Shown here: one piece after another, positions 16,984 to 27,592 of the stretch
Numbering within the stretch: position 1 is the stretch's first letter
How the letters are laid out: each line of letters begins with the position of its first letter
Origin: Nitrospira sp. ND1
GTDB lineage: Bacteria; Nitrospirota; Nitrospiria; Nitrospirales; Nitrospiraceae
NCBI RefSeq assembly: GCF_900170025.1
Contig: NZ_FWEX01000006.1
Span: 2,007,089 to 2,071,088 of the forward strand
Reading direction: 5' to 3'
DNA: 64,000 nt
Program-made: the position numbers and the translations under genes
Notes under the pieces: model-generated
The model's database searches: none
Told to the model about the DNA's origin: nothing
What the model saw: the letters and a program-made list of their open reading frames with translations, nothing else

Positions 16984-19900
16984 CTATTTGGCGGGATCGA
17001 GCAATTCCCGGAGCTTCTGCGCCAATTCAGTGGGGAGGAAGGGCTTCTGGATGAAGCCGGTGCCCGGTTCCGTGAGAAATGTCGGTAACACGCTCCCCTC
17101 GGCATATCCCGACATAAAGAGCACTCGTAACTCGGGCCATTGCCGACGCAGGTGCTCGGCCAAGGCCGGTCCTGTCATCTGCGGCATGACGACGTCCGTG
17201 AGCAGAATATGAATGGGGGTGCGGGCGGCGGCGACGAGGCGGAGCGCTTCCTGGCCGCTGGAGGCTTCCAGCAGGGTGTAGCCGTAATCGGACAGGGCCT
17301 GGGTGAGCAGCAACCGGACGGCATGCTGATCTTCGACCAGCAGGATGGTTTCCAGCCCGCAGTGTGGACGGGATGGAAGTGTCGGCGTGGCCGCAAGCGG
17401 CGGCGCCTCCACCAGTGGAAAGTAGAGGTCGAAGGTTGACCCCGCGCCGGGTGTGCTGTCGGCAAAGATGAACCCCTGGCTTTGTTTGACGATGCCGTAG
17501 ACCGTGGCCAATCCGAGTCCGGTTCCTTTGCCTTCTTCTTTGGTGGTGAAGAAGGGTTCGAAAATATGAGACAGGGTCGTGCGGTCCATGCCCTGCCCGG
17601 AGTCGCGGATCGACAGGTGCGCATAGGCTCCCGGGAGTAATGCGGGATGGGGCACGGGGCTGTCCGGTGTAATCAGCAGGGCCTGCGTCGCCATCGTGAG
17701 TGTGCCGCCTGTAGGCATGGCATCTTTGGCGTTCACGGCCAGATTCAGTACCACTTGATCGATCTGTCCTCTGTCGGCGCGAATGGTACAGGGCCGCGAG
17801 TCAAGATTTCTGGTCAGGTTGATGTCTTCGCCGATCAACCGTTCGATCATGGAGCTGATCGACGAAAGCGCCTCGTTGAGGTCAAAGACCTGGAACGTCA
17901 ACACTTGGCGCCGGCTGAAGGCCAGGAGTTGCCTGGTCAAGGCCGCCGCCCGCTGGCCGGCGGTCAGGATCTCCGTCAGCGAACGACGAAGCGGATCCTC
18001 GGCCCGCACCTGGTCCAACACGAGCGTGGCGCACCCGTTGATGACGGTGAGCAGGTTGTTGAAATCGTGGGCCACGCCGCCGGCCAAGCGGCCGATCCCT
18101 TCCATCTTGTGGGCCTGCCGGAGTTGATCTTCGAGTTGTTTGTGCTTCGTGATATCGACGAAGAATCCGATGGAGCCGACCGCCTGGCCGGTCGGACTCT
18201 GAAGTAGGCTGCCCCACATGTTCACATCCACCAGGGCTCCGTCCTTTTTCTGGCGGCACAGTTCCAGATTGCGCGGCGCGGCGCCGCTCATCACCGCCGT
18301 CCACAAGTCTTCCGACACCTTTTCCTGTCCGGGAGGCACATAAGGGAGCTCCTTGCCCAGCACCTCGTCTTTGGTCCAGCCGAAGAGGGCGGTGGCGGCG
18401 GCGTTCCAGGTGGTGACGAGGCCCGCTTGGTCCAATTCGATCATCGCCAGGGGGGACTCTTCGATGATGGTCTGAAGATGGGCGGTCGTCCGGCGCAACT
18501 CTCCGGTGCGTTCACGGACATGTTGCTCCAGCGCCTCTTGGGCTTGACGACGGTCCGACGCCTCCAGGGTCAGGGTCGCCATGGCGGCCAGGGAGGCCGC
18601 GAACGTCTGTTCCTCTGTGGTCCAGACTCTGGCCGGACCGATGTGTTCGAGGCATAACACGCCGACTACGCGACCATGCCTGCGGATCGGGGCGTCCAAC
18701 ATGGCCACGATGCCAAGCGGGGTAAGGTACGACGGAGTCAATTCCTTCGTGCGGGGATCGGTCTGCGCGTCATGGGCCGCGAGCGAGTAGGGTTCGGTTT
18801 CGAGCGCATGCAGGTAGGCCGGGTATTCACCGGTCGAGAGCGTGGTTCCCTGTAGATGGTGTTTGGGGGTGGCTTCGAACAGATCCTGCAGGATCAATGC
18901 GGACTGATTCTCGCCAAAGAGCCAGATGCCGGCTCGTTCGACGGCAAACGTGCTCACCGCATATTCGGTAATGACCGGGAAGGCTTGCTGCGGGTGTCCG
19001 CTGTGGATGGCCGGATCTTCCGCCAATTCATGCAGCACGGCTTGTTGTGTTTCTAATTTCCCCAAGCGCAGCCGTTCGGCTTCTTCGCGTTGTTTCCGGT
19101 CCGTGATGTCTTCCGATATCCCCAATAGATAGCGCGGCATGCCGGCCTGGTCGTAGAGGGGAAGTTTCTTGGTGTGGAGCCACCGGAGGCCATGATCCTT
19201 GGTCTGGATCGGTTCGGCCGGAATGTCCATCATCGTGCCGCCGGTCAGGACCTCGCGGTCTCTGGCGGTAAAGAATTCCGCCTGCTCAAGCGGGAAGAAA
19301 TCAAGATCGTTCTTTCCCAGCAGCGCCTCTCGCGGCAGGCCGATCAGGTCTTCGCCCGCTTTATTGAACTGGACGAAGCGCAATTCTTGAGCGTCTTTTA
19401 AGAAGACCATGTGGGGAATGTGCTCGACGATGGACTCCAGGAGTTGGCGCGTCTGGGTCAGGGCATCTTCGATGCCTTTCTGTTCGGTCACGTTTTCGCA
19501 CACGATGATGATATCGAACTGTCCGTCGGAGTTACGCACGGCTCGGGCGGCTTCTCGCACCCAGAGCAGGCTCCCGTCCTTGCGCATCTTCCGGAAATTC
19601 CAGCGGAGGACTTCTCCCGGCCGGCGGAGAGAGTCGGCAAAATGCTTGTCCATGCTGCCGTGGTCATCCGGGTGAACGATTCGCGCTACCGGTTGACCGA
19701 TCAGCTCGTCGGCCTCGTAGCCCAATTCGGCGGCGGTGGTGGTATTGACCGTCAGCAAGGTGCCCCGGGCGTCGACGGTCAGCAACATTTCAGGGCTGCT
19801 CTCGAACAGCGCGCGGTATCGCTCCTGGCTGACGCGTAACGCTTCTTCGGTCTGTTTCCGGATGGAAATATCGCGTACCACGGCCTGGAACCCGATGACC

Positions 19901-20928
19901 TCCTGGTCGCGTTGCAGTAGTTGCACATTCTGTCCGACCCACAGGGTCTGTTGCGTGTGGGTGATCAGGGGGAATTCACAATAGGTGCTGGCCGTCTTCC
20001 GGAGAAATTGCCGGAGATAGAAACGTTCGGTCGGGCGGCGGTGATCGGGATGAACGAAATCCAGCGCACGATGGCCGAGCATCTCCGTCTCGTGATATCC
20101 CAGGAGCCGGATGACCGCGGGATTGATGAACGTGAAACGGCCGCTCCGGTCTGTCCGATAGATGATGTCCTGGGCATACTCCATGATAAAGCGATGGTGT
20201 TCGGTCTTGACGGTGAGGAGCAGTTCCATCTGCTCCCCTTCCTGCAGTTGCCCGGTCAGTTGATCCACCAGTTGGGCGTTGTGATATTTCAGCCGGAGGG
20301 TTTCCAGAACGGTGTTGGACGTCCGGTACGCCGTGTAGACCATGAGCAGCGAGAAGAGCATGGTGCAGATCGCCATCGGCAGGGCTTGCTCATGGTCGAG
20401 AGCGAAGAGTCGCAGGATGAGGGGTGTCAACATCGGAAGAGAGAACGACAGAAAGGCGTCGAAGCGAGCGGCTAGGGTGGACGCGGCGCCGGCTGTTATG
20501 CCTGCGAGCACGAAGGCCAGAAAAACCTGGTGGGCCGGTGAGGATTCCGGAAACAGCAACAGGGCTGAGGCGCCCCAGCCGAGCCCCGCGAGTGTCGTGC
20601 CGACCAGAAACGCCCGGTCCCAGCGTTCGATATTGACGAGCCCCGGCTTGTTGGCCCTGAACGATCGGGCGAGCCCGTATCGGCCTGCCGAGAGGATCAG
20701 ATGGTACACCAGCCAGACGAGCAGCCGGTCGTGCGGGACGACATGCCAATTGACCGCGATCAGGGCGAGTGCGCAGCCGAGTCCGGCCACCAGTGCGGCC
20801 GGCATCGCCTCATAAAGAAGCGTCACCCGTTGCAAGGCGATGCTGCTGTCCCGCGCTGAATCTATGGGTTTGAATAGTGGAGAGGTCGACGGAGGCTCTC
20901 TGTCGGGAAACGACTGCGAGGAGGACAT
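16984..20928 (-). CDS. Multi-PAS hybrid sensor histidine kinase with C-terminal receiver
   Basis: About 1314 residues. The first 210 hold several membrane helices (MASE-like, without a large periplasmic loop). Then come PAS domains near 245-360, 373-490, 497-620 and 818-930, with a GAF domain at about 633-790. HisKA with the phospho-acceptor motif VAHDFNNLL is near residue 953, HATPase_c near 1026-1170 (GKGTGLGLATVYGI), and a receiver near 1194-1310 with phospho-Asp in LLTDVVMPQM. The HDFNNLL form belongs to the HisKA group whose kinases often pass phosphate to a receiver on the same chain. ATG 20928 follows GGGAG; the ATG at 20952 is less likely. No response-regulator partner is adjacent. 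Confidence 0.9.
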   Translation of the reverse strand: MSSSQSFPDREPPSTSPLFKPIDSARDSSIALQRVTLLYEAMPAALVAGLGCALALIAVNWHVVPHDRLLVWLVYHLILSAGRYGLARSFRANKPGLVNIERWDRAFLVGTTLAGLGWGASALLLFPESSPAHQVFLAFVLAGITAGAASTLAARFDAFLSFSLPMLTPLILRLFALDHEQALPMAICTMLFSLLMVYTAYRTSNTVLETLRLKYHNAQLVDQLTGQLQEGEQMELLLTVKTEHHRFIMEYAQDIIYRTDRSGRFTFINPAVIRLLGYHETEMLGHRALDFVHPDHRRPTERFYLRQFLRKTASTYCEFPLITHTQQTLWVGQNVQLLQRDQEVIGFQAVVRDISIRKQTEEALRVSQERYRALFESSPEMLLTVDARGTLLTVNTTTAAELGYEADELIGQPVARIVHPDDHGSMDKHFADSLRRPGEVLRWNFRKMRKDGSLLWVREAARAVRNSDGQFDIIIVCENVTEQKGIEDALTQTRQLLESIVEHIPHMVFLKDAQELRFVQFNKAGEDLIGLPREALLGKNDLDFFPLEQAEFFTARDREVLTGGTMMDIPAEPIQTKDHGLRWLHTKKLPLYDQAGMPRYLLGISEDITDRKQREEAERLRLGKLETQQAVLHELAEDPAIHSGHPQQAFPVITEYAVSTFAVERAGIWLFGENQSALILQDLFEATPKHHLQGTTLSTGEYPAYLHALETEPYSLAAHDAQTDPRTKELTPSYLTPLGIVAMLDAPIRRHGRVVGVLCLEHIGPARVWTTEEQTFAASLAAMATLTLEASDRRQAQEALEQHVRERTGELRRTTAHLQTIIEESPLAMIELDQAGLVTTWNAAATALFGWTKDEVLGKELPYVPPGQEKVSEDLWTAVMSGAAPRNLELCRQKKDGALVDVNMWGSLLQSPTGQAVGSIGFFVDITKHKQLEDQLRQAHKMEGIGRLAGGVAHDFNNLLTVINGCATLVLDQVRAEDPLRRSLTEILTAGQRAAALTRQLLAFSRRQVLTFQVFDLNEALSSISSMIERLIGEDINLTRNLDSRPCTIRADRGQIDQVVLNLAVNAKDAMPTGGTLTMATQALLITPDSPVPHPALLPGAYAHLSIRDSGQGMDRTTLSHIFEPFFTTKEEGKGTGLGLATVYGIVKQSQGFIFADSTPGAGSTFDLYFPLVEAPPLAATPTLPSRPHCGLETILLVEDQHAVRLLLTQALSDYGYTLLEASSGQEALRLVAAARTPIHILLTDVVMPQMTGPALAEHLRRQWPELRVLFMSGYAEGSVLPTFLTEPGTGFIQKPFLPTELAQKLRELLDPAK

Positions 20929-21087
20929 CCGGGTCACTCCCGTCTGTTGCATGGACCAATGCGAGGATCGTGCATTATACGGTGCAGTCTACAAAATTGC
21001 CGATAGGGATACAATTTTCCTGTTTCATGTCGTCACTGCTTCGGCTGGTTCCGAACGCGGTGCGAGGCCAAGGTCGTGACGAGTGTG

Positions 21088-21744
21088 TTAGGTGTCGAGG
21101 CTGGAATGCAGGGACGATTGTCCGTTGACGCGGGCGGTGCCGCGATACATTTCCCCGCCGACTCTCGGAACGCCGGGGAGACAATAACGATCAAGTTGTT
21201 CCAGTCGGAGACCTGCGTCGAGTACCAGTCGATCAATGCGGCGATTGAGATTGCAGCCGCAGGCCAGGCCGTGTTGCAGCGGGTTGAGTCGATCCTGCCA
21301 CCGGGCGATGAGGGGATCGTCGCTGCGGCCATGCTCCAGGAACAGGAAGTGGCCATCCGGCTTCAGCACCCGGCGAATGTCGCGTAGCGCCCTCGCCGGA
21401 TCCGGAATCGTGCAGAGGGTGAAGGTGCTGACCGCGTAGTCGAAGCTGGCATCGTCATAGGGCAATCGTTCGGCACTGACATGCTGAATGTGAACGGGGA
21501 ACGAAGCCTGTGCCACCCGTACGGCGACTCGATCGGGCAAGAGCGGGGCGGGATCGACGGTGTGCAGAGCAGTCACGGTCGTGGGGTAGTGCGGCAGGTT
21601 CAGTCCGGTTCCGAACCCGATTTCCAGGACGACTCCATGTACCGGCGTCAGCAGGAGCCGGCGTTCGGTCTGAAACCGTTCGCCCCGGAGCACCCAGTCC
21701 ATGAGTCGCGGAAAGATGTAGGTAGCGTACATCGGCGTTGGCAA
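21088..21744 (-). CDS. SAM-dependent methyltransferase, class I
   Basis: 218 residues. Motif I is VLEIGFGTGLNLPHYP, motif II TVDPAPL, motif III SAERLPYDDASFDYAVSTFT and post-III VLKPDGHFLFLEHG. This matches the small Methyltransf_11/UbiE-like group that includes thiopurine- and phospholipid-methylating enzymes. The PTPMYATYIFPRLMDWVLRG N-terminus resembles phosphatidylethanolamine methyltransferases, but lipid specificity is only a guess. It lies between the hybrid kinase and leuS, divergent from leuS. Confidence 0.82.
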   Translation of the reverse strand: MPTPMYATYIFPRLMDWVLRGERFQTERRLLLTPVHGVVLEIGFGTGLNLPHYPTTVTALHTVDPAPLLPDRVAVRVAQASFPVHIQHVSAERLPYDDASFDYAVSTFTLCTIPDPARALRDIRRVLKPDGHFLFLEHGRSDDPLIARWQDRLNPLQHGLACGCNLNRRIDRLVLDAGLRLEQLDRYCLPGVPRVGGEMYRGTARVNGQSSLHSSLDT

Positions 21745-21958
21745 AAGTCTGTGAGGTCGTGCGCGGTCGATCTTCGGCGATTGGTTGTCCCGGCATTTGA
21801 ACAGGACTTGATTCCGGGATCAAGGGAGGGGGGATCCTTCGCGGTCGACTCGGTCCCTGTTTGTGCCGCCTCGTCCTTGTCGCTCCGTGCGGCGTGTGCT
21901 AGAGTCGTCCGTTCTTTCATTCAACAGGACTGGTTGCCCTGCGTATGACGATACCACA

Positions 21959-24394
21959 ATGAGCAAGACGTACGATCATCAGGCCCTCGAATCGAAGTGG
22001 CAGACCTATTGGGAGACGCATCGCCCGTTTCGGGCGGTGGACGATCATTCCAAGCCCAAGTTCTATTGCCTCGATATGTTCCCATACCCGTCCGGGTCGG
22101 GTCTGCACGTCGGGCACTTGGAAGGGTATACCGCTACGGATATCGTATCCCGCTATAAACGGATGCGCGGCTTCAACGTGTTGCACCCCATGGGGTGGGA
22201 TGCGTTCGGGTTGCCCGCGGAACAGTATGCGGTGAAAACCGGCGTGCATCCTGCCATCACCACTGCGCAGAACATTGCGACCTTTAAACGGCAAATGAAG
22301 CGCGTCGGGCTCTCCTACGATTGGGAACGCGAGCTCAGCACGACCGACCAGGACTACTATCGTTGGACCCAGTGGATCTTTCTGAAGCTGTTCGAACGGG
22401 GCCTTGCCTACGTGGCGGAAGTGCCGGTGAACTGGTGTCCTGCCTTGGGGACCGTGCTGGCCAACGAAGAAATCGTGGACGGCAAAAGCGAGGTCGGCGG
22501 GTTCGACGTCATTCGAAAGCCGATGCGGCAGTGGGTCTTGAAGATCACCGCCTATGCGGAGCGATTGCTGGAGGACCTGACCCTGGTCGAATGGCCGACC
22601 AGCACGCTCGAGATGCAGAAGAATTGGATCGGCCGGTCGATCGGCGCGGAAGTCGATTTTCCCTTGGCCGACAAGACGGGCAATTTGCGCGTGTTTACGA
22701 CCCGCCCCGACACGCTCTTCGGTGCGACCTATATGGTATTGGCGCCGGAACATCCGCTCGTCGACATGGTGACGACGCCGGAGCAGCGTGCGCAGGTGAC
22801 GGCCTACCGCGATGCGGCGTCCCGCAAGAGCGATCTACAACGTCAGGAACTAGACAAGGTTAAGACCGGTGTCTTTGCCGGCGGGTATGCCGTCAATCCG
22901 GTGAACCAGAAGCGCCTGCCGATCTGGATCGCCGACTATGTGCTCATGAGTTACGGCACCGGCGCGATTATGGCGGTGCCGGCACATGACGAGCGTGACT
23001 GGGCCTTCGCGACGCAATACCACCTGCCGATCCGAGAGGTGATTGAGGGTGGGGAGGTCGATAAGGCGGCGTTCGTCGAGACGGATCGGGGACGTGTCAT
23101 CAACTCGACCACGCCCGATGGATCCTGCTCTCTCGATGGACTATTGCCCAGCGAAGCGATTCCAAAAATGACCGCCTGGCTCGAAACTCAGGGCAGGGGT
23201 AAGAAGACGATCAATTACAAACTCCGTGACTGGCTCTTTGCCCGGCAGCGTTATTGGGGCGAGCCCTTTCCGATTGTATGGGTCGACGGCGAGCCCCGTC
23301 CCTTGCCCGAGGAGCAATTGCCGCTCCCATTGCCTGAGACCAAGAATTTCAAACCCTCCGGCAGCGGCGAAAGCCCCTTGGCGAATCTCCACGACTGGCT
23401 GGAGACGTCGGATCCTGTCACCGGCAAACCGGCGCGACGGGAGACGAATACCATGCCGCAGTGGGCCGGGTCCTGCTGGTATTACTTGCGGTTCATCGAT
23501 CCGAAGAATGCCATGCAGATGGTCGATCCGGCGAAGGAGCGCTACTGGATGCCGGTGGATCTCTACATCGGCGGCAGCGAACATGCGGTGCTGCACCTAT
23601 TGTATAGCCGGTTCTGGCACAAGGTCTTGTTCGATGCCGGGGTGGTCAGCACGCCGGAACCGTTCAAGAAGCTGGTGCACCAGGGCATTGTGTTGGGCGA
23701 AGACAATCAGAAGATGTCCAAGTCGCGCGGCAATGTGGTGAACCCGGACGAGATGATCGACCAGTTCGGGGCCGACGCGGTGCGGCTCTATGAAATGTTC
23801 ATGGGTCCGCTCGAATCGATGAAGCCCTGGAGTACCCGCGGCGTGGAGGGGATCACACGCTTTCTCGATCGGGTCTGGCGGCTGATGGTCGGCGACGAGG
23901 GCTCGTTGAGCCAGGCAGTCACGGATGCCGAGCCGGCGCCTGAACAGCTGCGGCTGCTCCATTACACCATTAAGAAAGTCACCGACGATATCGACGCCTT
24001 ACGCTTCAATACGGCGATCGCGCAGATGATGGTGTTCACGAACGAGATGACGAAACTGGAGCAGCGGCCGCGCCGCCTGCTGGAACCGTTTGTGTTGTTG
24101 CTCTTGCCGTTTGCGCCGCATCTGAGTGAGGAGTTGTGGGAACGTCTCGGTCAACAACCGAGCGCCGGCCAGCAGCCATGGCCGCAGTTCGATCCCGCGT
24201 TGGTGGTCAGCGACCGGCTGACGATCCCGATTCAGGTGAACGGAAAGCTCCGGGGAAAACTCGAGGTCGATGCCGGGGCTTCACGCGAGCAGTTGGAGCC
24301 TCTGGCTAAGAAAGAAGTGGCTGAATGGCTGCAGGGGAAAGAGCCGAAGAAGGTCATTTACGTCGAGAAGAAATTGATCAACTTCGTGGTGTGA
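21959..24394 (+). CDS. leuS: Leucyl-tRNA synthetase
   Basis: 811 residues, class I aminoacyl-tRNA synthetase for leucine. The ATP-binding signature appears as HVGH (residues 50-53) in the conserved [19 protein letters not shown] context and KMSKS at 585-589. The CP1 editing domain has [19 protein letters not shown] and [19 protein letters not shown]. The start ATG 21959 gives the standard N-terminus; upstream extension of the frame is not supported. First gene of leuS-lptE-holA; lptE begins 4 bases after the stop. Confidence 0.97.
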   Translation: MSKTYDHQALESKWQTYWETHRPFRAVDDHSKPKFYCLDMFPYPSGSGLHVGHLEGYTATDIVSRYKRMRGFNVLHPMGWDAFGLPAEQYAVKTGVHPAITTAQNIATFKRQMKRVGLSYDWERELSTTDQDYYRWTQWIFLKLFERGLAYVAEVPVNWCPALGTVLANEEIVDGKSEVGGFDVIRKPMRQWVLKITAYAERLLEDLTLVEWPTSTLEMQKNWIGRSIGAEVDFPLADKTGNLRVFTTRPDTLFGATYMVLAPEHPLVDMVTTPEQRAQVTAYRDAASRKSDLQRQELDKVKTGVFAGGYAVNPVNQKRLPIWIADYVLMSYGTGAIMAVPAHDERDWAFATQYHLPIREVIEGGEVDKAAFVETDRGRVINSTTPDGSCSLDGLLPSEAIPKMTAWLETQGRGKKTINYKLRDWLFARQRYWGEPFPIVWVDGEPRPLPEEQLPLPLPETKNFKPSGSGESPLANLHDWLETSDPVTGKPARRETNTMPQWAGSCWYYLRFIDPKNAMQMVDPAKERYWMPVDLYIGGSEHAVLHLLYSRFWHKVLFDAGVVSTPEPFKKLVHQGIVLGEDNQKMSKSRGNVVNPDEMIDQFGADAVRLYEMFMGPLESMKPWSTRGVEGITRFLDRVWRLMVGDEGSLSQAVTDAEPAPEQLRLLHYTIKKVTDDIDALRFNTAIAQMMVFTNEMTKLEQRPRRLLEPFVLLLLPFAPHLSEELWERLGQQPSAGQQPWPQFDPALVVSDRLTIPIQVNGKLRGKLEVDAGASREQLEPLAKKEVAEWLQGKEPKKVIYVEKKLINFVV

Positions 24395-24398
24395 TGCC

Positions 24399-25088
24399 GT
24401 GCGCCAGCCTGAACGTTACAGGAACAACGCAGCACGTGTCGGCCCGGAGCCTCCTGGCCGCGTGGCGTGGCTGATTATTTTCTTTGTGTTGAGTGTCTCG
24501 CTCCCCGGCTGCGGCTATCAGTTTCGTGTGCAGGGCGCCGGTCCCACCGTCGGCGGCGCGCCGGAGACAGCGACGACGCGGCCGCACGCGCCACGCCTGG
24601 CCATCCTTCCTATTGCCAACAGTACCTACGAGCCGAACTTCGAGGTCAAGCTCGCCAATTACCTGCGTCGGGAGTTCTCGGCTGGAGCCGGGGCGGAAAT
24701 CGTGGGCCCTTCGGCCGGGGCCGATCTCTATCTGTCCGGACAGATCATGCAGATCACGCTGCCGACCTTGAGTTTCGACCAGACCACGACATTTGAGAGC
24801 CGGGTGGAAATGCTCGTGAGCGTGAGGATCGAAGAGGCCAAAACGAAAAAGGTCGTCTGGTACCAGGTTGCGAAGGGAACCTCTGAGTTTTTTCTGACCC
24901 AGGATCTGCAATTCAATCGGGTGCTGCAAAATCGGGCGTTGGAGCAAGCAGGCCGGTTCGTCGCGGAAGACCTGGCCTCACGATTCCTGCTCTTTCTGGA
25001 TACGGGCGAGTTGGACAAGGCACTGAAGCGTCCGGTGAAAGCTGAGGTCGCTCCGGCCGGCGGGACACCGCCTTATGGGGCCCGATAA
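24399..25088 (+). CDS. lptE: LPS-assembly lipoprotein LptE
   Basis: About 229 residues, GTG start 4 bases after leuS. A hydrophobic stretch ends in the lipobox LPGC, followed by GYQFR, the common LptE opening. The rest fits the LptE alpha/beta fold: LAILPIANSTYEPNFE, LANYLRREFS and AADLYLSGQIMQI. LptE plugs LptD in the outer membrane and inserts lipopolysaccharide. The position between leuS and holA is conserved in many Gram-negative bacteria and supports the call more than the weakly conserved sequence does. Confidence 0.88.
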   Translation: MRQPERYRNNAARVGPEPPGRVAWLIIFFVLSVSLPGCGYQFRVQGAGPTVGGAPETATTRPHAPRLAILPIANSTYEPNFEVKLANYLRREFSAGAGAEIVGPSAGADLYLSGQIMQITLPTLSFDQTTTFESRVEMLVSVRIEEAKTKKVVWYQVAKGTSEFFLTQDLQFNRVLQNRALEQAGRFVAEDLASRFLLFLDTGELDKALKRPVKAEVAPAGGTPPYGAR

Positions 25089-25108
25089 TTGATGGAGAGT
25101 TTCTGCGG

Positions 25109-26218
25109 ATGAGCGCTTCAGTGATGAGTCTGGAATTGCCCCAATCCCTCGCGCGCAGCGGGGTGATGCCGCTGTATGCCGTGGTCGGCGAAGAAGACTA
25201 TCTCCGGGACCAGTCCGTGGCCGCGTTGCGCGCCGCAGCTTTGGGCCCGGCGGCGGATACCGGATTCAATTACGATATTTTTCACGGCGACGACTGCTCG
25301 GTTGAGGATGTGTTGGCCTGCGCGGCCGAAATTCCGGTGTTCGCCGAACGCCGCGTGGTGGTCTATAAGTCGGTGGAAAAACTCCCGGCCCGAGAAGGGG
25401 AAAAACTCCTCTCCTATTTCGCCGCTCCGAATGACACAACGACGTTGATCGTGGTGGGTGTCAAGATGGATGGACGGATGAAATGGACCCAAGCCTTGAC
25501 GAAAGGGGCGGTGACGGTCAATTGCGCCCCGCTGCGCGATGCGCAGCTGTCGGCGTGGATTCGCCAGGAAGCGGCGGCGCTGGGTGTGCGCATCCACGAG
25601 GAGGCGACGCAATTGCTCAAGGAGGTGGGGAACGAGTCGCTCTACGCGGTGAAGCGGGAGTTAGAGAAGCTCGCCGCCTATGTGCCGCCAGACCGAACCG
25701 TGCAATCGGCGGATGTCGAGGCGTTGAGAGGGACGGAGTCCGGTGCATCCGTCTTCGACCTCATGAGCGCCATCGGTGCGCACGATCATGGATGGGCGTT
25801 ACGGATCCTTGCGCGAAATCTTGAGAATGGAGAGGCTCCGCTCCGGATTCTCGGTGCCTTGGTCTGGCAATACCGACGGCTGTGGAAAATGAAAGAGCAG
25901 CTCAAAGCAGGCGGTCGGGAAGGGGAAGCGGCCAGGACGTTACGGATGGACCCATCCCGGGTGCGCGGGTTTCTGGCGCAATTCTCAGACGTGCAACTGA
26001 CGCACACGTTTCGCTGGTTCTTGGAAACCGACTCGAAGCTCAAAGGCGGGAGTGGAAGCGCCCCTGTTCGGGTGATGGAAGATCTCTTGTTCCGACTCTG
26101 TGGCCAGCCGTCGAAATCAGCATCATCCGCAGCGCGGGTGCAGCCGGCACCACCGGTCCCGCGCCCGTCGGGTTCGAGACCGGTGTCGAATGTCAGAACC
26201 GTTACGCGGAAGCGGTGA
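25109..26218 (+). CDS. holA: DNA polymerase III delta subunit
   Basis: 369 residues; clamp-loader subunit that opens the beta ring. Order of segments: PLYAVVGEEDYLRDQSV near the N-terminus, AEIPVFAERRVVVYK, LIVVGVKMDGRMK, a helical lid with GNESLYAVKRELEKLAAY, and a C-terminal collar domain with LRILGALVWQYRRLWKMKE and PVRVMEDLLFRLCG. The Pro/Ser-rich tail of about 40 residues is not part of the fold. Start ATG 25109 lies 20 bases after lptE. The 3' end overlaps the rpsT coding sequence by 17 bases on the opposite strand. Confidence 0.92.
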   Translation: MSASVMSLELPQSLARSGVMPLYAVVGEEDYLRDQSVAALRAAALGPAADTGFNYDIFHGDDCSVEDVLACAAEIPVFAERRVVVYKSVEKLPAREGEKLLSYFAAPNDTTTLIVVGVKMDGRMKWTQALTKGAVTVNCAPLRDAQLSAWIRQEAAALGVRIHEEATQLLKEVGNESLYAVKRELEKLAAYVPPDRTVQSADVEALRGTESGASVFDLMSAIGAHDHGWALRILARNLENGEAPLRILGALVWQYRRLWKMKEQLKAGGREGEAARTLRMDPSRVRGFLAQFSDVQLTHTFRWFLETDSKLKGGSGSAPVRVMEDLLFRLCGQPSKSASSAARVQPAPPVPRPSGSRPVSNVRTVTRKR

Positions 26219-26477
26219 TTGCGTTCACACGCACGGTGAGCCGGGAGACTCGGCGCGAGGCCGTGTTGGGCTTCAAGACACCTTTGGTGACCGCTTTGCT
26301 CAACGCTGAAGTGGCTTCCCGCAGGGTGGCCTTGGCTTCATCCGGCTTCTTGGCCGTGATCGCATCCTGAACCTTGCGGAGGATGCTCCGGACCGAGCTG
26401 ATGGTGGAGCGGTTGCGCAAACGACGCTTCTCAGATTGACGGGCACGGCGAATCGTGGATTTGTGGACAACAGGCAT
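26202..26477 (-). CDS. rpsT: 30S ribosomal protein S20
   Basis: 91 residues, highly basic, with the S20 opening (MPVVHKSTIRRARQSEKRR) and helical body up to RRVSRLTVRVNAITASA. Binds 16S rRNA early in 30S assembly. The ribosome site TAGGAG lies ahead of the start. Its last 17 bases overlap the end of holA (convergent), and its leader is shared with the divergent pyrF gene 113 bases away. Confidence 0.95.
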   Translation of the reverse strand: MPVVHKSTIRRARQSEKRRLRNRSTISSVRSILRKVQDAITAKKPDEAKATLREATSALSKAVTKGVLKPNTASRRVSRLTVRVNAITASA

Positions 26478-26590
26478 ACGGATTCTCCTACGTTCAAAGC
26501 TTGAGCTTGTAGCATAGGATGAGAAGAGAGGTCAAGGACACTGAAAGGAGTCAGCCGAGCCCAGAGGCAACCCGGGGTAACGGCGTACAC

Positions 26591-27310
26591 ATGATGACAC
26601 GGATTGATGCACGAGATCGGTTGATTGTCGCGCTGGATGTTCCCTCCGCGGCGGAAGCGGATGCGCTGGTGGCTCGCATGGGAGACCAGGTGCGATTTGT
26701 GAAAGTCGGCCTGGAGTTGTACACGGTGGCGGGGCCGGACATTGTCCGGAAGCTGGTGGACCGTGGGAAGCGGGTATTCCTTGATCTCAAGTTCCTCGAT
26801 ATTGAAGAAACCGTCCGGCGTGCGACGGCCCGGGTCGCCGCGATGGGTGCCACCTTTCTGACCGTCCATGCGAATCGAAAAGCGTTGATTGCGGCGGTGC
26901 AGGGACGGGGATCGTCCGATCTCAAACTGCTGGCGGTGACGGTGCTGACCAATTTCGACGGGGAAGATTTGCGGGAAATGGGCATTCAGCGAAGCGTGCA
27001 GGATTTGGTGACGGCGCGGGCCATGCTCGCGGCCGAAGTGGGCTGCGACGGCGTGGTGGCGTCGGGAGAAGAGCCGCAGGCGATTCGTGCCAAGGTGGGA
27101 CCGGATCTGGTTATCGTGACCCCCGGGGTCAGGCCGGCAGGAAAAGGGACGGATGATCATGCGCGGGTGACGACGCCGACCCAGACCATTGCAGCCGGGG
27201 CCGACTATCTGGTGATCGGTCGTCCTATTCGCGATGCTCAGGATCCTCCTGCCGCCACGGCGGCCATCCTGGAAGAAATGCAAGCGGCCTTCGATCGCCG
27301 GGGGCGTTGA
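26591..27310 (+). CDS. pyrF: Orotidine-5'-phosphate decarboxylase
   Basis: 239 residues, converts OMP to UMP in the last step of de novo pyrimidine synthesis. The catalytic D-x-K-x-x-D array is visible in FLDLKFLDIEETV (Asp65, Lys67, Asp70), after VALDVPS near the N-terminus; the phosphate loop is VTPGVRPAGKG and the closing segment YLVIGRPIRDAQDP. I use ATG 26591 (next codon also ATG); the open frame runs back to 26519, but that region does not look like part of the enzyme. Stands alone. Confidence 0.95.
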   Translation: MMTRIDARDRLIVALDVPSAAEADALVARMGDQVRFVKVGLELYTVAGPDIVRKLVDRGKRVFLDLKFLDIEETVRRATARVAAMGATFLTVHANRKALIAAVQGRGSSDLKLLAVTVLTNFDGEDLREMGIQRSVQDLVTARAMLAAEVGCDGVVASGEEPQAIRAKVGPDLVIVTPGVRPAGKGTDDHARVTTPTQTIAAGADYLVIGRPIRDAQDPPAATAAILEEMQAAFDRRGR

Positions 27311-27477
27311 CGGTCAAGTCCCAAGTTGATTTCGTCCATGCGACCGGGGATACAGAATGCGTCGCGACTTCGCCCGGCCATTCTACGCAGCAAAAGCTGA
27401 GTCAGGGTGAGGTCTCGGGGCGGTTGCGACTGTTCTTCGGGGTTTGTTAAGATGCGCGTTCCTCGTTAACCTGGTGT

Positions 27478-27555
27478 GGTGGGTGTAGCTCAGCTGGTTA
27501 GAGCGCCGGATTGTGGATCCGGAGGTCGCGGGTTCGAAACCCGTCACTCACCCCA
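27478..27555 (+). tRNA. tRNA-His (anticodon GTG)
   Basis: Full cloverleaf. The acceptor stem GTGGGTG (27479-27485) pairs with CACTCAC (27545-27551) with one G-U pair. G at 27478 and C73 at 27552 form the extra G-1:C73 pair that marks tRNA-His. The anticodon loop reads TTGTGGA. The CCA end is encoded at 27553-27555. Confidence 0.97.
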
Positions 27556-27592
27556 ACGTCTGCGGATACGGATCACTCGAGCGGGTAGCCAA

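Noticed and set aside
27476-27592. In-frame extension of PilZ copy 1
   Set aside because: It runs straight through the tRNA-His gene.
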